Origin: Motiliproteus sediminis
GTDB lineage: Bacteria; Pseudomonadota; Gammaproteobacteria; Pseudomonadales; Balneatricaceae
Direction of reading: 5' to 3'
Assembly: GCF_017912535.1 (NCBI RefSeq)
Contig: NZ_JAERQK010000009.1
Location: forward strand, 106,404 to 170,403
DNA length: 64,000 nucleotides
Shown here: positions 56,265 through 64,000 of the stretch, in pieces
Layout of the letters: every line of letters starts with the position of its first letter
Numbering within the stretch: the first letter of the stretch is position 1
Translations under genes and position numbers: made by a program
The notes under the pieces: model-generated
What the model saw: only the letters and a program-made list of their open reading frames with translations
What the model was told of the DNA's origin: nothing
The model's database searches: none

Positions 56265-57029
56265 GTGCTGCGAATTGTTCTGCTTTTTACTGTTGTCGCG
56301 CTGGCCGGTTGTGCCACGACTGAGGTTGATTCTCGATACACCACCAAGGCGGTTGCTGAGCGTGTCGAGGCTTGGAATAACGTGGCCCGTTGTTATATCC
56401 AGAATGGCAGCTATGAACAGGCCAAGCGCCCGCTGCAGAGGGCGCTCGAAATTAACCCGCAATCGGGCGAATCCCTGGCGTTGATGGCGTTCGTGTTCCA
56501 GCGCCAGCAGGAGTCGGATATTGCCGACCAGTATTACCGACAGGCGCTGGAAAGTGAACCGGACAACGCCACGGTGAACAATAACTACGGCATTTTTCTG
56601 ATGCTGCAGCAGCGCTTCGATGAGGCCTGCGGTTACCTGGCCTTGGCTGCGGCGGAGCCTCTCTATGCGCAGCGCTCGCAGTCGCTGGAGAATCTGGCTT
56701 CCTGCTATCGCGCAGCGGGTGATGCGAAGCGCTCCGAAGCAACCTATCGCCAGGTGCTGGGCCTTAACCCCAACTCGGCAGTGGCTCTGATTGAGTTGGC
56801 GGACCTGGCATATGTGCGGGGAGATACGGCCGAGTCCTGGGAGCTGTTTAACCGGCACGGTAGTCTGGTGCGCAACCGTGTTGCTGAGCATACGGCCAAG
56901 AGTCTTTGGCTGGGCGTCCGTTTGGCGCGAGCCAGTGAGGATCCCTCTATGGCAGCAACCTATGCGCTCTTGCTCAAGAGCAGCTATCCAGATTCTGCCG
57001 AGTATCGCCAGTATAAGGAGTCACGCTAG
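56265..57029 (+). CDS. pilW: Type IV pilus biogenesis/stability lipoprotein PilW (PilF)
   Basis: The 254 residues start with a lipoprotein signal (LRIVLLFTVVALAGC, lipobox LAGC) followed by about five tetratricopeptide repeats (NNVARCYIQNGSYEQAKRPLQRALEINPQS onward). PilW/PilF is the outer-membrane pilotin for secretin PilQ. The start is GTG. Its TAG overlaps the GTG start of rodZ, an arrangement common to this gene series. Confidence 0.92.
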   Translation: MLRIVLLFTVVALAGCATTEVDSRYTTKAVAERVEAWNNVARCYIQNGSYEQAKRPLQRALEINPQSGESLALMAFVFQRQQESDIADQYYRQALESEPDNATVNNNYGIFLMLQQRFDEACGYLALAAAEPLYAQRSQSLENLASCYRAAGDAKRSEATYRQVLGLNPNSAVALIELADLAYVRGDTAESWELFNRHGSLVRNRVAEHTAKSLWLGVRLARASEDPSMAATYALLLKSSYPDSAEYRQYKESR

Positions 57030-57991
57030 TGTCCGAATCCCCTCTTGACGAGCAGGGCGCGGAGGGCATCTCTGCGACGGCTGCCATTGGCGAAACATTG
57101 CGTCAGGCGCGCGAACAGCTAAGTCTAAGCATTGATCAGGTCAGCACCCAGCTGAATATCACCAGCCGGTATATTGTTGCACTGGAAACGGACCAGCTGG
57201 AGCGTCTGCCGGGCGGGGCCTTTGTTCGTGGCTATCTGCGCAGCTATGCCCGCTTGCTGGGAGTGGATGGTGACGCACTGGTGCAACAGTACAATCAGAG
57301 TTTGGGGGAGGGGCCCGAACGTAGCGTAACCACGATCACCAAAGTCCGCCCGCAAGCAACTATGGCAGATCCTCTGGTTCGCACTGTGGCGGTGATTTTG
57401 CTGTTGGCTCTGGTAGGATTCAGCCTTTGGTGGTGGCAGGCGCAAACCGAACCGTCACCAGCGGTGGTAGTGCCTCCGTCGGCAGTGCCGCAGCTGTCAA
57501 GCGAACCGGAAGCCGCATCGCCGGAGGTTGCGCCCGCTGTTTCGGCGGCGTCCTTTGCTGATGGTGATACGGATACGGCTGCTCCTCTCAGCGTGGACGC
57601 TGAAGAGAGCGAACCCACCTATCTCACTGATGAAGAGACTGCCCGGCTGGCCGCAGAGATGGCGGCGAACGCTTCATCGGCGCAGGATGAGTCAACCGAG
57701 CCGGCGGCCGCTGAGGCGCTAGTCGCCAGCGAGGAAACTACTGCAGAGGTGGAGCTCAGCCTCGAATTTGTTGATGAGTGCTGGGTGACGGTTAAGAGTC
57801 AATCCGGGCGCACCTTGGTTGCTCGAATCTTCAATGCGGGCGACCGGTTGTCGCTCAGCTTGTCGGAGCCCGCTGAACTGCTGGTTGGTCGCGTTAGCGC
57901 CGTCAATGAGGCTCGGTTCGCGGGTGAGAACTTGGCGCTAGATGAAGCTGCACGCCAGAATGTGGCCCGCATAACTCTGCGCATTCCCTGA
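57029..57991 (+). CDS. rodZ: Cytoskeletal protein RodZ
   Basis: This 320-residue protein has a cytoplasmic helix-turn-helix domain (GETLRQAREQLSLSIDQVSTQL near 24), a single membrane helix (VAVILLLALVGFSLWWW near 120), an Ala/Glu/Ser/Pro-rich periplasmic linker and a C-terminal DUF4115 domain (DECWVTVKSQSGRTLVARIF). It links MreB to the cell wall machinery. The start is GTG. In Pseudomonas ispG follows; here hisS starts 27 nt after the stop. Confidence 0.93.
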   Translation: MSESPLDEQGAEGISATAAIGETLRQAREQLSLSIDQVSTQLNITSRYIVALETDQLERLPGGAFVRGYLRSYARLLGVDGDALVQQYNQSLGEGPERSVTTITKVRPQATMADPLVRTVAVILLLALVGFSLWWWQAQTEPSPAVVVPPSAVPQLSSEPEAASPEVAPAVSAASFADGDTDTAAPLSVDAEESEPTYLTDEETARLAAEMAANASSAQDESTEPAAAEALVASEETTAEVELSLEFVDECWVTVKSQSGRTLVARIFNAGDRLSLSLSEPAELLVGRVSAVNEARFAGENLALDEAARQNVARITLRIP

Positions 57992-58018
57992 TTGAACGAC
58001 AGAATTGAGACCCTAGTT

Positions 58019-59293
58019 GTGGCAAAGATCCAAGCCATTCGTGGCATGAACGATATTTTGCCAGATCAGTCGCCGCTATGGCGCTATCTGGAATCCACTG
58101 TGGAGCGTGTGTTGGGCCAGTATGCCTATAGCGAAATACGCCTGCCGGTGGTTGAAAAAACCGAACTCTTTAAACGCTCCATCGGCGAAGTGACAGATAT
58201 CGTCGAGAAGGAGATGTATACCTTCAATGACCGCAACGAGGAAAGTTTGACTCTTCGTCCTGAAGGCACCGCCGGTTGCGTGCGGGCGGCCGAAGAGCAC
58301 GGCCTGCTTTACAATCAGGTGCAGCGGCTCTGGTATCGTGGTCCCATGTTTCGGTATGAGAAGCCGCAAAAAGGTCGTTACCGCCAGTTTCATCAGATTG
58401 GAGTCGAAGCTTACGGTATGGGTGGTGCCGATATCGATGCCGAGGTGATCATGGTATCGGCGCGTCTCTGGCAGCAGCTGGGCCTGGCTAATGCGGTAAC
58501 GCTGCAATTGAACTCATTGGGAAGCAATGAGGCGCGATCTCTCTATAAGTCGGCACTGGTCGACTACCTGAGTGGCTATCGCGACCAGTTGGACGAAGAC
58601 TCCCAACGCCGCCTGTCGAGCAACCCGTTGCGGATCCTTGACTCCAAGGATGAACGAACCCGACTGATTCTTGCCGAAGCACCGGTTTTGACCGATTACC
58701 TTGACGACGAATCGCGCGAGCATTTTGCAACGCTCTGCGGTCACCTTGACCGGGCCGGGATAGCATATGAGGTTAACCCTCGCTTGGTGCGAGGGCTCGA
58801 CTACTACTGTAAGACAGTGTTTGAGTGGGTGACCGACGAGCTTGGCGCGCAAGGAACTGTCTGTGCCGGAGGGCGTTATGATGGTCTGGTCAACCAGCTT
58901 GGTGGCCGGCCAACGCCTGCAGTGGGGTTCGCCATGGGTGTGGAGCGGTTGATTTTGCTGCTTGAGGCGCTCGAGTGTTTCCCCGCGTCTCTGCGTGTGC
59001 CGCTAGATCTCTTTCTGGCAGCAGAGCACAAAGGATTGCAGGCCGATGTGGTGGCTCTGGCCGAACAGCTGCGTAACGCCTTGCCGCAACTGCGGGTAAT
59101 GATCCATTGCAGCGGCTTGAAGAACATCAACAACAAGGCGCGCCAGACCGGGGCGCCACTGATTGTGCTGCTGAAACAGGATCCGGAGCAGGTGTTGGCG
59201 ACCTTGTGGCGAGGAGAGGAGCGGAGCGAGCCGATGCCGGCTGCCGCCCTGATAGAAGCGTTACAAGCCACGGAGACGGCGTGCCGCTCCTGA
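58019..59293 (+). CDS. hisS: Histidyl-tRNA synthetase
   Basis: This 424-residue class II synthetase has [16 protein letters not shown] at the N-terminus, motif 2 in [17 protein letters not shown], the histidine-binding [15 protein letters not shown], motif 3 [13 protein letters not shown] and an anticodon-binding domain. GTG 58019 gives the standard start (V)AKIQAIRG; an earlier TTG at 57992 adjoins the rodZ stop. The gene normally follows ispG, which is missing here. Confidence 0.96.
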   Translation: MAKIQAIRGMNDILPDQSPLWRYLESTVERVLGQYAYSEIRLPVVEKTELFKRSIGEVTDIVEKEMYTFNDRNEESLTLRPEGTAGCVRAAEEHGLLYNQVQRLWYRGPMFRYEKPQKGRYRQFHQIGVEAYGMGGADIDAEVIMVSARLWQQLGLANAVTLQLNSLGSNEARSLYKSALVDYLSGYRDQLDEDSQRRLSSNPLRILDSKDERTRLILAEAPVLTDYLDDESREHFATLCGHLDRAGIAYEVNPRLVRGLDYYCKTVFEWVTDELGAQGTVCAGGRYDGLVNQLGGRPTPAVGFAMGVERLILLLEALECFPASLRVPLDLFLAAEHKGLQADVVALAEQLRNALPQLRVMIHCSGLKNINNKARQTGAPLIVLLKQDPEQVLATLWRGEERSEPMPAAALIEALQATETACRS

Positions 59294-59324
59294 TCTTATT
59301 TTCGATTTAAAGAGGAATGCCGTA

Positions 59325-59984
59325 GTGGCAGATTTGCGTACCGAAGAAGAACAGATTGAAGCGATTAAGAACTGGTGGAAAGAGAATGGCCGTTCCACCG
59401 TGCTGGGGGTTGCTTTAGCCGCAGTGGCGGTGTTTGGCTGGCGCACTTACCAGGACTTCGAGCAGCAGAAGGCTGAGACGGCTTCGGCAATCTATCAGAA
59501 CCTGACTGGTGCGATTCAGCTCCAGCCTGGCGAGGAGTTGCCGCAAGAGCGGCGTGCAACTGCAGAACATCTGGCCGGTCAGCTCAAAAGTGATTTTTCC
59601 GCTAGTGCTTATGCCCAGTTTGCGGCGCTCTGGTTGGCAAAATCTGCGGTAGAGGCAGGTGAACTCGACCGTGCCCGTCAGGAGCTTGAGTGGGTGTTGG
59701 CGCAGCAGCCGGAGCCCGAGGTACAGCAGGTTGCCAGTCAGCGGCTGGCTCGCGTGCTGGCCGCCAGCGAACAGTATCCGCAGGCGCTGGCGGCACTGGG
59801 CGACGCACCTCGGCAGGGCTTTGAAGCGACCTTCTATGAAATTAAAGGCGATATCTTGCTTCATCAGGGAGATATCGATGGTGCTCGTCGTGCCTATCGG
59901 CAAGGGATTGATCTTGCCGGCGAAGAGCCGCGCCCCATACTGACCATGAAGCTGGATGACCTGGCTGTTGCAGAGGAAAGTTAA
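59325..59984 (+). CDS. yfgM: YfgM-like ancillary SecYEG/BamB-linked tetratricopeptide protein
   Basis: This 219-residue protein has a short cytoplasmic start (TEEEQIEAIKNWWKENGRS), one membrane helix (TVLGVALAAVAVFGWRTY) and a periplasmic tetratricopeptide-type domain ending in KLDDLAVAEES. In E. coli YfgM associates with the translocon and periplasmic chaperones. The start is GTG, 31 nt after hisS. Its stop is directly followed by bamB. Confidence 0.92.
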   Translation: MADLRTEEEQIEAIKNWWKENGRSTVLGVALAAVAVFGWRTYQDFEQQKAETASAIYQNLTGAIQLQPGEELPQERRATAEHLAGQLKSDFSASAYAQFAALWLAKSAVEAGELDRARQELEWVLAQQPEPEVQQVASQRLARVLAASEQYPQALAALGDAPRQGFEATFYEIKGDILLHQGDIDGARRAYRQGIDLAGEEPRPILTMKLDDLAVAEES

Positions 59985-59985
59985 G

Positions 59986-61137
59986 ATGCGCAGTCGTGCC
60001 GTATTAGCGGTCCTGCTGAGCCTGTTGGTAATGCTCGGGGGCTGCAGTGCTGTTTCTGACGGTGAAGAGGTCGAGCCGGCGGCACTGGTCAGTTTTGACG
60101 AAGAGTTCGATGTTCAGGAGTTATGGTCGAGCCAGCTCGCTGGCGGGCTGGGCGACAAGTATCAACAATATCGGCCGGCGTTCTTGGGCAATCGAATTTA
60201 TAGCATCAGCGCGGATGGCCGTCTGGCAGCGGCCGATGTTGAACGCGGTACGCGCTTGTGGCGGGTGGACATTGATACAGCCATAGCCGGGGGCGTGGCT
60301 GCCGGTGACGGAAAGCTGGCAGTAACCAGTTACGATGGCCGCTTGCTGGTATTCAGTGCTTTGGATGGTGCAGCGCAATGGCAGACTCCGTTGAGCAGTG
60401 AGGCCGTTGCTCCGGCTGCCATTGGTGGCGGCTTGGTGCTGGTGCAGACCATCGACGGACGTTTGGTCGCCTTCAATGCTGAAACCGGCGAACGGCAGTG
60501 GAGCTACACGGCTCAGAAACCTTCATTGACCTTGCGCGGCACCAGTCGGCCGCTGATTCTTGGTGACCTGGTATACGCAGGCTTTGCCAACGGCAAGGTG
60601 GTTTCGCTGCGACTTGCCTCCGGTGAGATGGTCTGGGAATCACGTGTAACGGTGCCGACTGGCCAAACAGAGCTTGAGCGTATGGTCGATATCGACGGCG
60701 ATCTGGTCGCCGGTAACGGTGTGCTCTATGCAACGACCTACCAAGGGCGTGTTGCGACCATCGCTATGCGTGACGGCCGTGTGCTATGGGGGCGTGAGTT
60801 ATCAAGCTACCGCGGCGTGGCTGAGAGTGATGAGCAGCTTTTTGCGGTTGATGCCGAAGGCCGGGTACTGGGTTACGACAAGGTGAGCAGTACCGAGCTT
60901 TGGCTGCAAGAGGGACTTTACTTCCGCCAGCCAACCGCGCCCGTCTATTATAAAGGCGCAGTAGTACTGGCGGATTTTGAAGGTTACCTGCACTTCTTGT
61001 CACCGCAGGATGGACGCTTTATCGCTCGTGAAAGGGTTGACTCTGCCGGTGTGGCTGCGCCGTTAGCGGTGCGGGACGGTGTGCTTTATGTGCTCGGCAA
61101 CAGTGGACGAGTCACCGCCCTGACCATCGACGGTTAA
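59986..61137 (+). CDS. bamB: Outer membrane protein assembly factor BamB
   Basis: This 383-residue lipoprotein has a signal sequence with lipobox (LLVMLGGC) and an eight-bladed beta-propeller of PQQ-like repeats (SADGRLAAADVERGTRLWR, SYDGRLLVFSALDGAAQW, DGRLVAFNAETGERQWSY and so on). It is part of the BAM complex that inserts outer-membrane proteins. ATG 59986 begins one base after the yfgM stop. A strong terminator follows. Confidence 0.95.
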   Translation: MRSRAVLAVLLSLLVMLGGCSAVSDGEEVEPAALVSFDEEFDVQELWSSQLAGGLGDKYQQYRPAFLGNRIYSISADGRLAAADVERGTRLWRVDIDTAIAGGVAAGDGKLAVTSYDGRLLVFSALDGAAQWQTPLSSEAVAPAAIGGGLVLVQTIDGRLVAFNAETGERQWSYTAQKPSLTLRGTSRPLILGDLVYAGFANGKVVSLRLASGEMVWESRVTVPTGQTELERMVDIDGDLVAGNGVLYATTYQGRVATIAMRDGRVLWGRELSSYRGVAESDEQLFAVDAEGRVLGYDKVSSTELWLQEGLYFRQPTAPVYYKGAVVLADFEGYLHFLSPQDGRFIARERVDSAGVAAPLAVRDGVLYVLGNSGRVTALTIDG

Positions 61138-61160
61138 CAGGGTTTGAATTGAGAGAAAGC

Positions 61161-61194
61161 GGGTGCCAGCAACTGGCACCCCTTTTTCGTTTTT
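61161..61194 (+). terminator. Rho-independent terminator after bamB
   Basis: GGGTGCCA (61161-61168), loop GCAAC and TGGCACCC (61174-61181) are followed by TTTTTCGTTTTT. It ends the upstream operon, so der has its own promoter or depends on read-through. Confidence 0.9.
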
Positions 61195-61230
61195 GTGCTT
61201 TTTTGTGCTTTAACCAAATCGGATAGCAAC

Positions 61231-62646
61231 ATGGTACCTGTGATCGCCCTGGTGGGGCGGCCCAATGTGGGGAAGTCCACACTGTTTAATCGTCTGACCC
61301 GCTCCCGCGATGCGCTGGTGGCGGATTACCCCGGGCTTACCCGTGATCGAAAATATGGTCAAGGCAAGCTCGATGAGCGTGACTTTATTGTTATCGATAC
61401 CGGTGGCATCTCCGGGGATGAATCGGGGATCGATTCGGTGATGGCGGAGCAGTCGCTGTTGGCGATCGATGAGGCCGACGCGGTAGTGTTTTTGGTAGAT
61501 GGTCGCAGCGGGTTGAATCCTGCGGACGAGATGATTGCGCAACATCTGCGCCGTACCGACAAACCTTACTTTCTGGCAGTGAACAAAACTGACGGCCTTG
61601 ACCCTGATGTAGCGATGGCGGATTTCTACGCTATGGGTCTGGCGGCGCCGGTCCCGATCGCCGCAGCCCATGGTCGTGGAGTACGGTCGCTACTGGAGGA
61701 GGTGCTGGAGCGGTTTGATAGCGACGCGCCTGAAGAAGGTTGTATTGAAGACGACGAAGAACGCGGCATTCGTATGGCGGTGATCGGGCGCCCGAACGTG
61801 GGTAAATCGACACTGGTTAATCGTATGTTGGGTGAGGATCGGGTGGTTGTTTTTGACCAGGCAGGTACCACGCGGGACAGTATCTACATTCCCTATACCC
61901 GCAACGACAAATCGTACACGCTGATTGATACCGCCGGTGTTCGGCGGCGCAAAAACATCAAGGATGCGGTAGAAAAATTCTCCATCGTCAAAACCCTGCA
62001 GGCGATTAAAGACGCCAATGTGGTTATCGTGGTGATGGACGCGCGTGAGGGCTTGACCGAACAAGATCTGCATATGCTCGGTTTTGCCCTCGATGATGGT
62101 CGAGCCATTGTGATCGCGGTCAACAAGTGGGACGGATTGTCCCCGGACGAGAAGCAGCGAATCAAAGATCAGCTTGACCGGCGGCTGGTTTTTGCCCATT
62201 TTGCCAACATCCACTTTATCTCCGCGTTACATGGCAGCGGTGTGGGTGACCTGTATAAGTCGGTCGAGCAGGCCTACGCTTCGGCAACTGGCAAGTGGAG
62301 CACCAACCGTTTGACCAAGTTGCTCGAAGACGTAATCGCCGATCATCAGCCGCCGCTGGTGAACGGGCGTCGGATCAAGTTGCGTTACGCGCATCAGGGT
62401 GGCTCAAATCCGCCGCTGTTTATCGTTCACGGCAACCAGACCGACAAGCTGCCGGAGTCCTACCGCCGTTATCTGCAGAATAGGTTCACTGACATTCTCA
62501 AGATCAAGGGTACACCGGTGCGTTTTGACTTCCGCTCCGGCGACAACCCTTTCGAGGGTAAGAAAAACGAGCTCAGCAAGCGCCAGATCGCCAAGAAAGC
62601 GCGTCTGAAGCGCTTCAGCCAAAGCGGCAAGAGTGGAAAACGGTAG
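61231..62646 (+). CDS. der: GTPase Der (EngA), ribosome assembly
   Basis: This 471-residue protein has two GTPase domains in tandem: P-loops [12 protein letters not shown] near 8 and [12 protein letters not shown] near 184, switch/G3 DTGG and DTAG, and G4 NKTD and NKWD, then a C-terminal KH-like domain with [13 protein letters not shown]. It matures the 50S subunit. ATG 61231 was chosen because the first P-loop starts soon after. murI follows with a 2-nt gap. Confidence 0.97.
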   Translation: MVPVIALVGRPNVGKSTLFNRLTRSRDALVADYPGLTRDRKYGQGKLDERDFIVIDTGGISGDESGIDSVMAEQSLLAIDEADAVVFLVDGRSGLNPADEMIAQHLRRTDKPYFLAVNKTDGLDPDVAMADFYAMGLAAPVPIAAAHGRGVRSLLEEVLERFDSDAPEEGCIEDDEERGIRMAVIGRPNVGKSTLVNRMLGEDRVVVFDQAGTTRDSIYIPYTRNDKSYTLIDTAGVRRRKNIKDAVEKFSIVKTLQAIKDANVVIVVMDAREGLTEQDLHMLGFALDDGRAIVIAVNKWDGLSPDEKQRIKDQLDRRLVFAHFANIHFISALHGSGVGDLYKSVEQAYASATGKWSTNRLTKLLEDVIADHQPPLVNGRRIKLRYAHQGGSNPPLFIVHGNQTDKLPESYRRYLQNRFTDILKIKGTPVRFDFRSGDNPFEGKKNELSKRQIAKKARLKRFSQSGKSGKR

Positions 62647-62648
62647 CT

Positions 62649-63503
62649 GTGAGCAACCAGGTTCAGGCGGACGCTCGGCGTCCGATCGGTGTTTTTGATT
62701 CCGGTGTTGGCGGACTCACGGTTCTGGATGCTATCCATCGGGCGTTGCCGGGCGAAGACCTCGTCTATCTCGGCGATACCGCGCGGGTGCCTTACGGCAC
62801 CAAAAGCCCGGAGTCGGTCGCACGCTATGCGCGCCAGGCGGCTTTGGCTTTGGTGCAGCGTAACGTCAAGGCGTTGGTGATCGCATGTAACACCGCTTCG
62901 GCAGTGGCTGTAGAGCTGCTGCGCGACAGCTATCCGACCATGCCGATTTTGGGTGTGGTCGAGCCCGGAGCCAAAGCCAGTTGTGAAGCGTCAACCAGCG
63001 GGCATATTGGTATTATTGCCACTGAGAGCACTATAGCGGGCGGCGCCTACCAGGCAGCGGTCAGGCGGTTGCGGCCGAGTGCGGTAGTTCATGCTCAGGC
63101 GTGCTCGTTGTTTGTGGCGCTGGCGGAAGAGGGCTGGACCGAAGGTGAATTGCTTGAGCGGGTGCTGGAGCGCTATCTCGGGTCATTGCAGCAAAGCGAT
63201 GCGCCGGGGATTGATACGTTGGTGTTGGGTTGCACTCATTTTCCGGTACTGAAAAATGCCATCGCCAACGTGCTCGGTAGTCAGGTGAGACTGGTTGATT
63301 CGGCGGAAACTACCGCCGCGGCGTTGACGGAGCTGCTGACTGATTCCGGAGAATTGCATCCGGAGCCAGATCGTCAGGGCGAGATCCGCTATCTGGTCAC
63401 CGATGGAACGGCTCGATTTGCCCGCGTTGCCGGCACTTTCTTCAGCCGCCCGGTGCGGGCCGAGGAGGTCGAGCTGATCGATATTCCTCAGCTCCAAAAA
63501 TAA
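62649..63503 (+). CDS. murI: Glutamate racemase
   Basis: This 284-residue racemase has IGVFDSGVGGLTVLDAIH near 13, ACNTASAVAVELL with the first catalytic Cys near 77, and LGCTHFPVLK with the second near 195. It supplies D-glutamate for peptidoglycan. The start is GTG, 2 nt after der. The rRNA operon begins about 60 nt after its end, so rrn promoters lie just downstream. Confidence 0.95.
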   Translation: MSNQVQADARRPIGVFDSGVGGLTVLDAIHRALPGEDLVYLGDTARVPYGTKSPESVARYARQAALALVQRNVKALVIACNTASAVAVELLRDSYPTMPILGVVEPGAKASCEASTSGHIGIIATESTIAGGAYQAAVRRLRPSAVVHAQACSLFVALAEEGWTEGELLERVLERYLGSLQQSDAPGIDTLVLGCTHFPVLKNAIANVLGSQVRLVDSAETTAAALTELLTDSGELHPEPDRQGEIRYLVTDGTARFARVAGTFFSRPVRAEEVELIDIPQLQK

Positions 63504-63528
63504 TTTCATATTTATTTCATCAGGGCCG

Positions 63529-63556
63529 TTGACAGGGTTTGGCGAGGCTGTAGAAT
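63529..63556 (+). promoter_or_regulatory. rrn promoter P1
   Basis: A perfect -35 TTGACA (63529-63534) and -10 TAGAAT (63551-63556) are separated by 16 bp, followed by a GC-rich discriminator GCGCCCCC. This is the layout of rrn P1 promoters. Confidence 0.85.
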
Positions 63557-63639
63557 GCGCCCCCACGTTGCCGCTGACGAAGCGGGAGCGGCACAGGAAA
63601 ACAGGTGATTTTGAAGTTAAAAATTATCGGTTTTCGCGG

Positions 63640-63667
63640 TTGACTCCGCATCGGGCAGCGCTATAAT
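63640..63667 (+). promoter_or_regulatory. rrn promoter P2
   Basis: TTGACT (63640-63645) and a perfect TATAAT (63662-63667) have a 16-bp spacer and the GC-rich discriminator GTGCGCCC. It lies about 110 nt downstream of P1, as in E. coli rrn operons. Confidence 0.85.
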
Positions 63668-63706
63668 GTGCGCCCTGCTTGAGACGAAAGGCATCTCGCT
63701 CAGGCA

Positions 63707-63718
63707 CGCTCTTTAACA
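63707..63718 (+). promoter_or_regulatory. rrn boxA antitermination site
   Basis: CGCTCTTTAACA differs by one base from the boxA consensus TGCTCTTTAACA. It recruits NusB/NusE for antitermination of rRNA transcription and lies between P2 and the 16S gene. Confidence 0.88.
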
Positions 63719-63884
63719 AATCGACCATGCAATTCGTGTGGGCGTTTGCCGGGATGAAGCAGTAAAGCATTATCAAGGTAAACGACTCGTGAATTCATTT
63801 AACTACAACGTTTACGTTTAGTTAGGTTTTTTACAGTAGTTACTTTGAGTCAGATTTGATGGTTTTCGGACTATCACAAAATTT

Positions 63885-64000
63885 GAACTGAAGAGTTTGA
63901 TCATGGCTCAGATTGAACGCTGGCGGCAGGCCTAACACATGCAAGTCGAGCGGTAACAGGACTAGCTTGCTAGTTGCTGACGAGCGGCGGACGGGTGAGT
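63885..64000 (+). rRNA. rrs: 16S ribosomal RNA, 5' end only
   Basis: The conserved start TGAAGAGTTTGATCATGGCT is followed by the universal block GATTGAACGCTGGCGG and a gammaproteobacterial V1 region (GGTAACAGGACTAGCTTGCT). The first base is placed by alignment to the E. coli 5' end. The gene continues beyond the window. Confidence 0.98.

Larger units (their letters stand above)
63504..63884 (+). other. Leader and promoter region of the rRNA operon
   Basis: This 381-nt region contains an AT-rich stretch resembling an UP element (about 63496-63520), two strong promoters, GC-rich discriminators after both -10 boxes (typical of stringently controlled rRNA promoters) and boxA. A GCCGCT...AGCGGC stem lies between the promoters. 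No protein gene is present. Confidence 0.8.

Noticed and set aside
59107..59310. Small frame near the end of hisS
   Set aside because: It lies within hisS in another frame, with low-complexity translation and no support.
1..64000. CRISPR array, prophage, toxin-antitoxin or restriction system
   Set aside because: No spaced direct repeats, phage structural genes, nuclease or methylase genes were seen. The one repeat found is a two-unit tandem duplication.

Overview
The window is a stretch of a gammaproteobacterial chromosome, most likely a marine member of the Pseudomonadales/Oceanospirillales. The evidence is the housekeeping gene order gyrA-pheA-hisC-tyrA/aroA(fused)-cmk-rpsA-ihfB-lapA-lapB-pyrF and ndk-rlmN-pilW-rodZ-hisS-yfgM-bamB-der, the yciK-mupP-ubiG trio, and the first bases of a gammaproteobacterial 16S rRNA gene at the right edge. 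Species cannot be settled by reading alone.

Bases 1-37,700 are one large surface-polysaccharide (O-antigen/exopolysaccharide) locus. The left edge holds the end of a helical-toroid-like protein, a WecG/TagA glycosyltransferase and an opposed O-antigen ligase/polymerase. A long leader then precedes a polyisoprenyl-phosphate hexose-1-P transferase, manC and rfbBACD (dTDP-L-rhamnose). An AT-rich insert encodes a CapK/PaaK-like adenylate-forming enzyme. Next comes a tightly overlapping run of sugar-modification genes: a WbpE-like aminotransferase, an acetyltransferase and a Gfo/Idh oxidoreductase (a 3-acetamido sugar); a dehydratase, an aminotransferase and an N-formyltransferase (an N-formylated amino-dideoxy sugar); and hisH2-hisF2-wbpG (amidination of an acetamido-uronic acid). 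Glycosyltransferases, a Wzx-like flippase and a heparinase II/III-type protein follow, then wecB-wecC, ugd, wbpM, a TviB-type dehydrogenase and a UDP-glucuronate 4-epimerase. The locus ends with a GT2 transferase, a WbpV/WbpK-like reductase and a WbpL-like initiating transferase. Base composition changes several times, so the locus is a mosaic.

An H-NS-type gene with a strong terminator closes the locus at 38.2 kb. To its right are rluB, the convergent yciK-mupP-ubiG operon, and then gyrA and aromatic amino-acid genes leading into translation, nucleoid and LPS-control genes (rpsA, ihfB, lapAB). From 54.6 kb the ndk-rlmN-pilW-rodZ-hisS-yfgM-bamB-der series runs to murI, followed by a two-promoter rrn leader with boxA and the 16S start. 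Two genes expected from Pseudomonas-type order, serC (between gyrA and pheA) and ispG (between rodZ and hisS), are not at their usual places.

Together the polysaccharide genes predict a polymer with L-rhamnose, uronic acids, an N-formylated amino sugar and an amidinated diamino-uronic acid, possibly carrying an activated acyl or aminoacyl group. The two initiating transferases suggest that two polymers may be assembled from this locus. No CRISPR array, prophage, intact insertion sequence or tRNA gene was seen.
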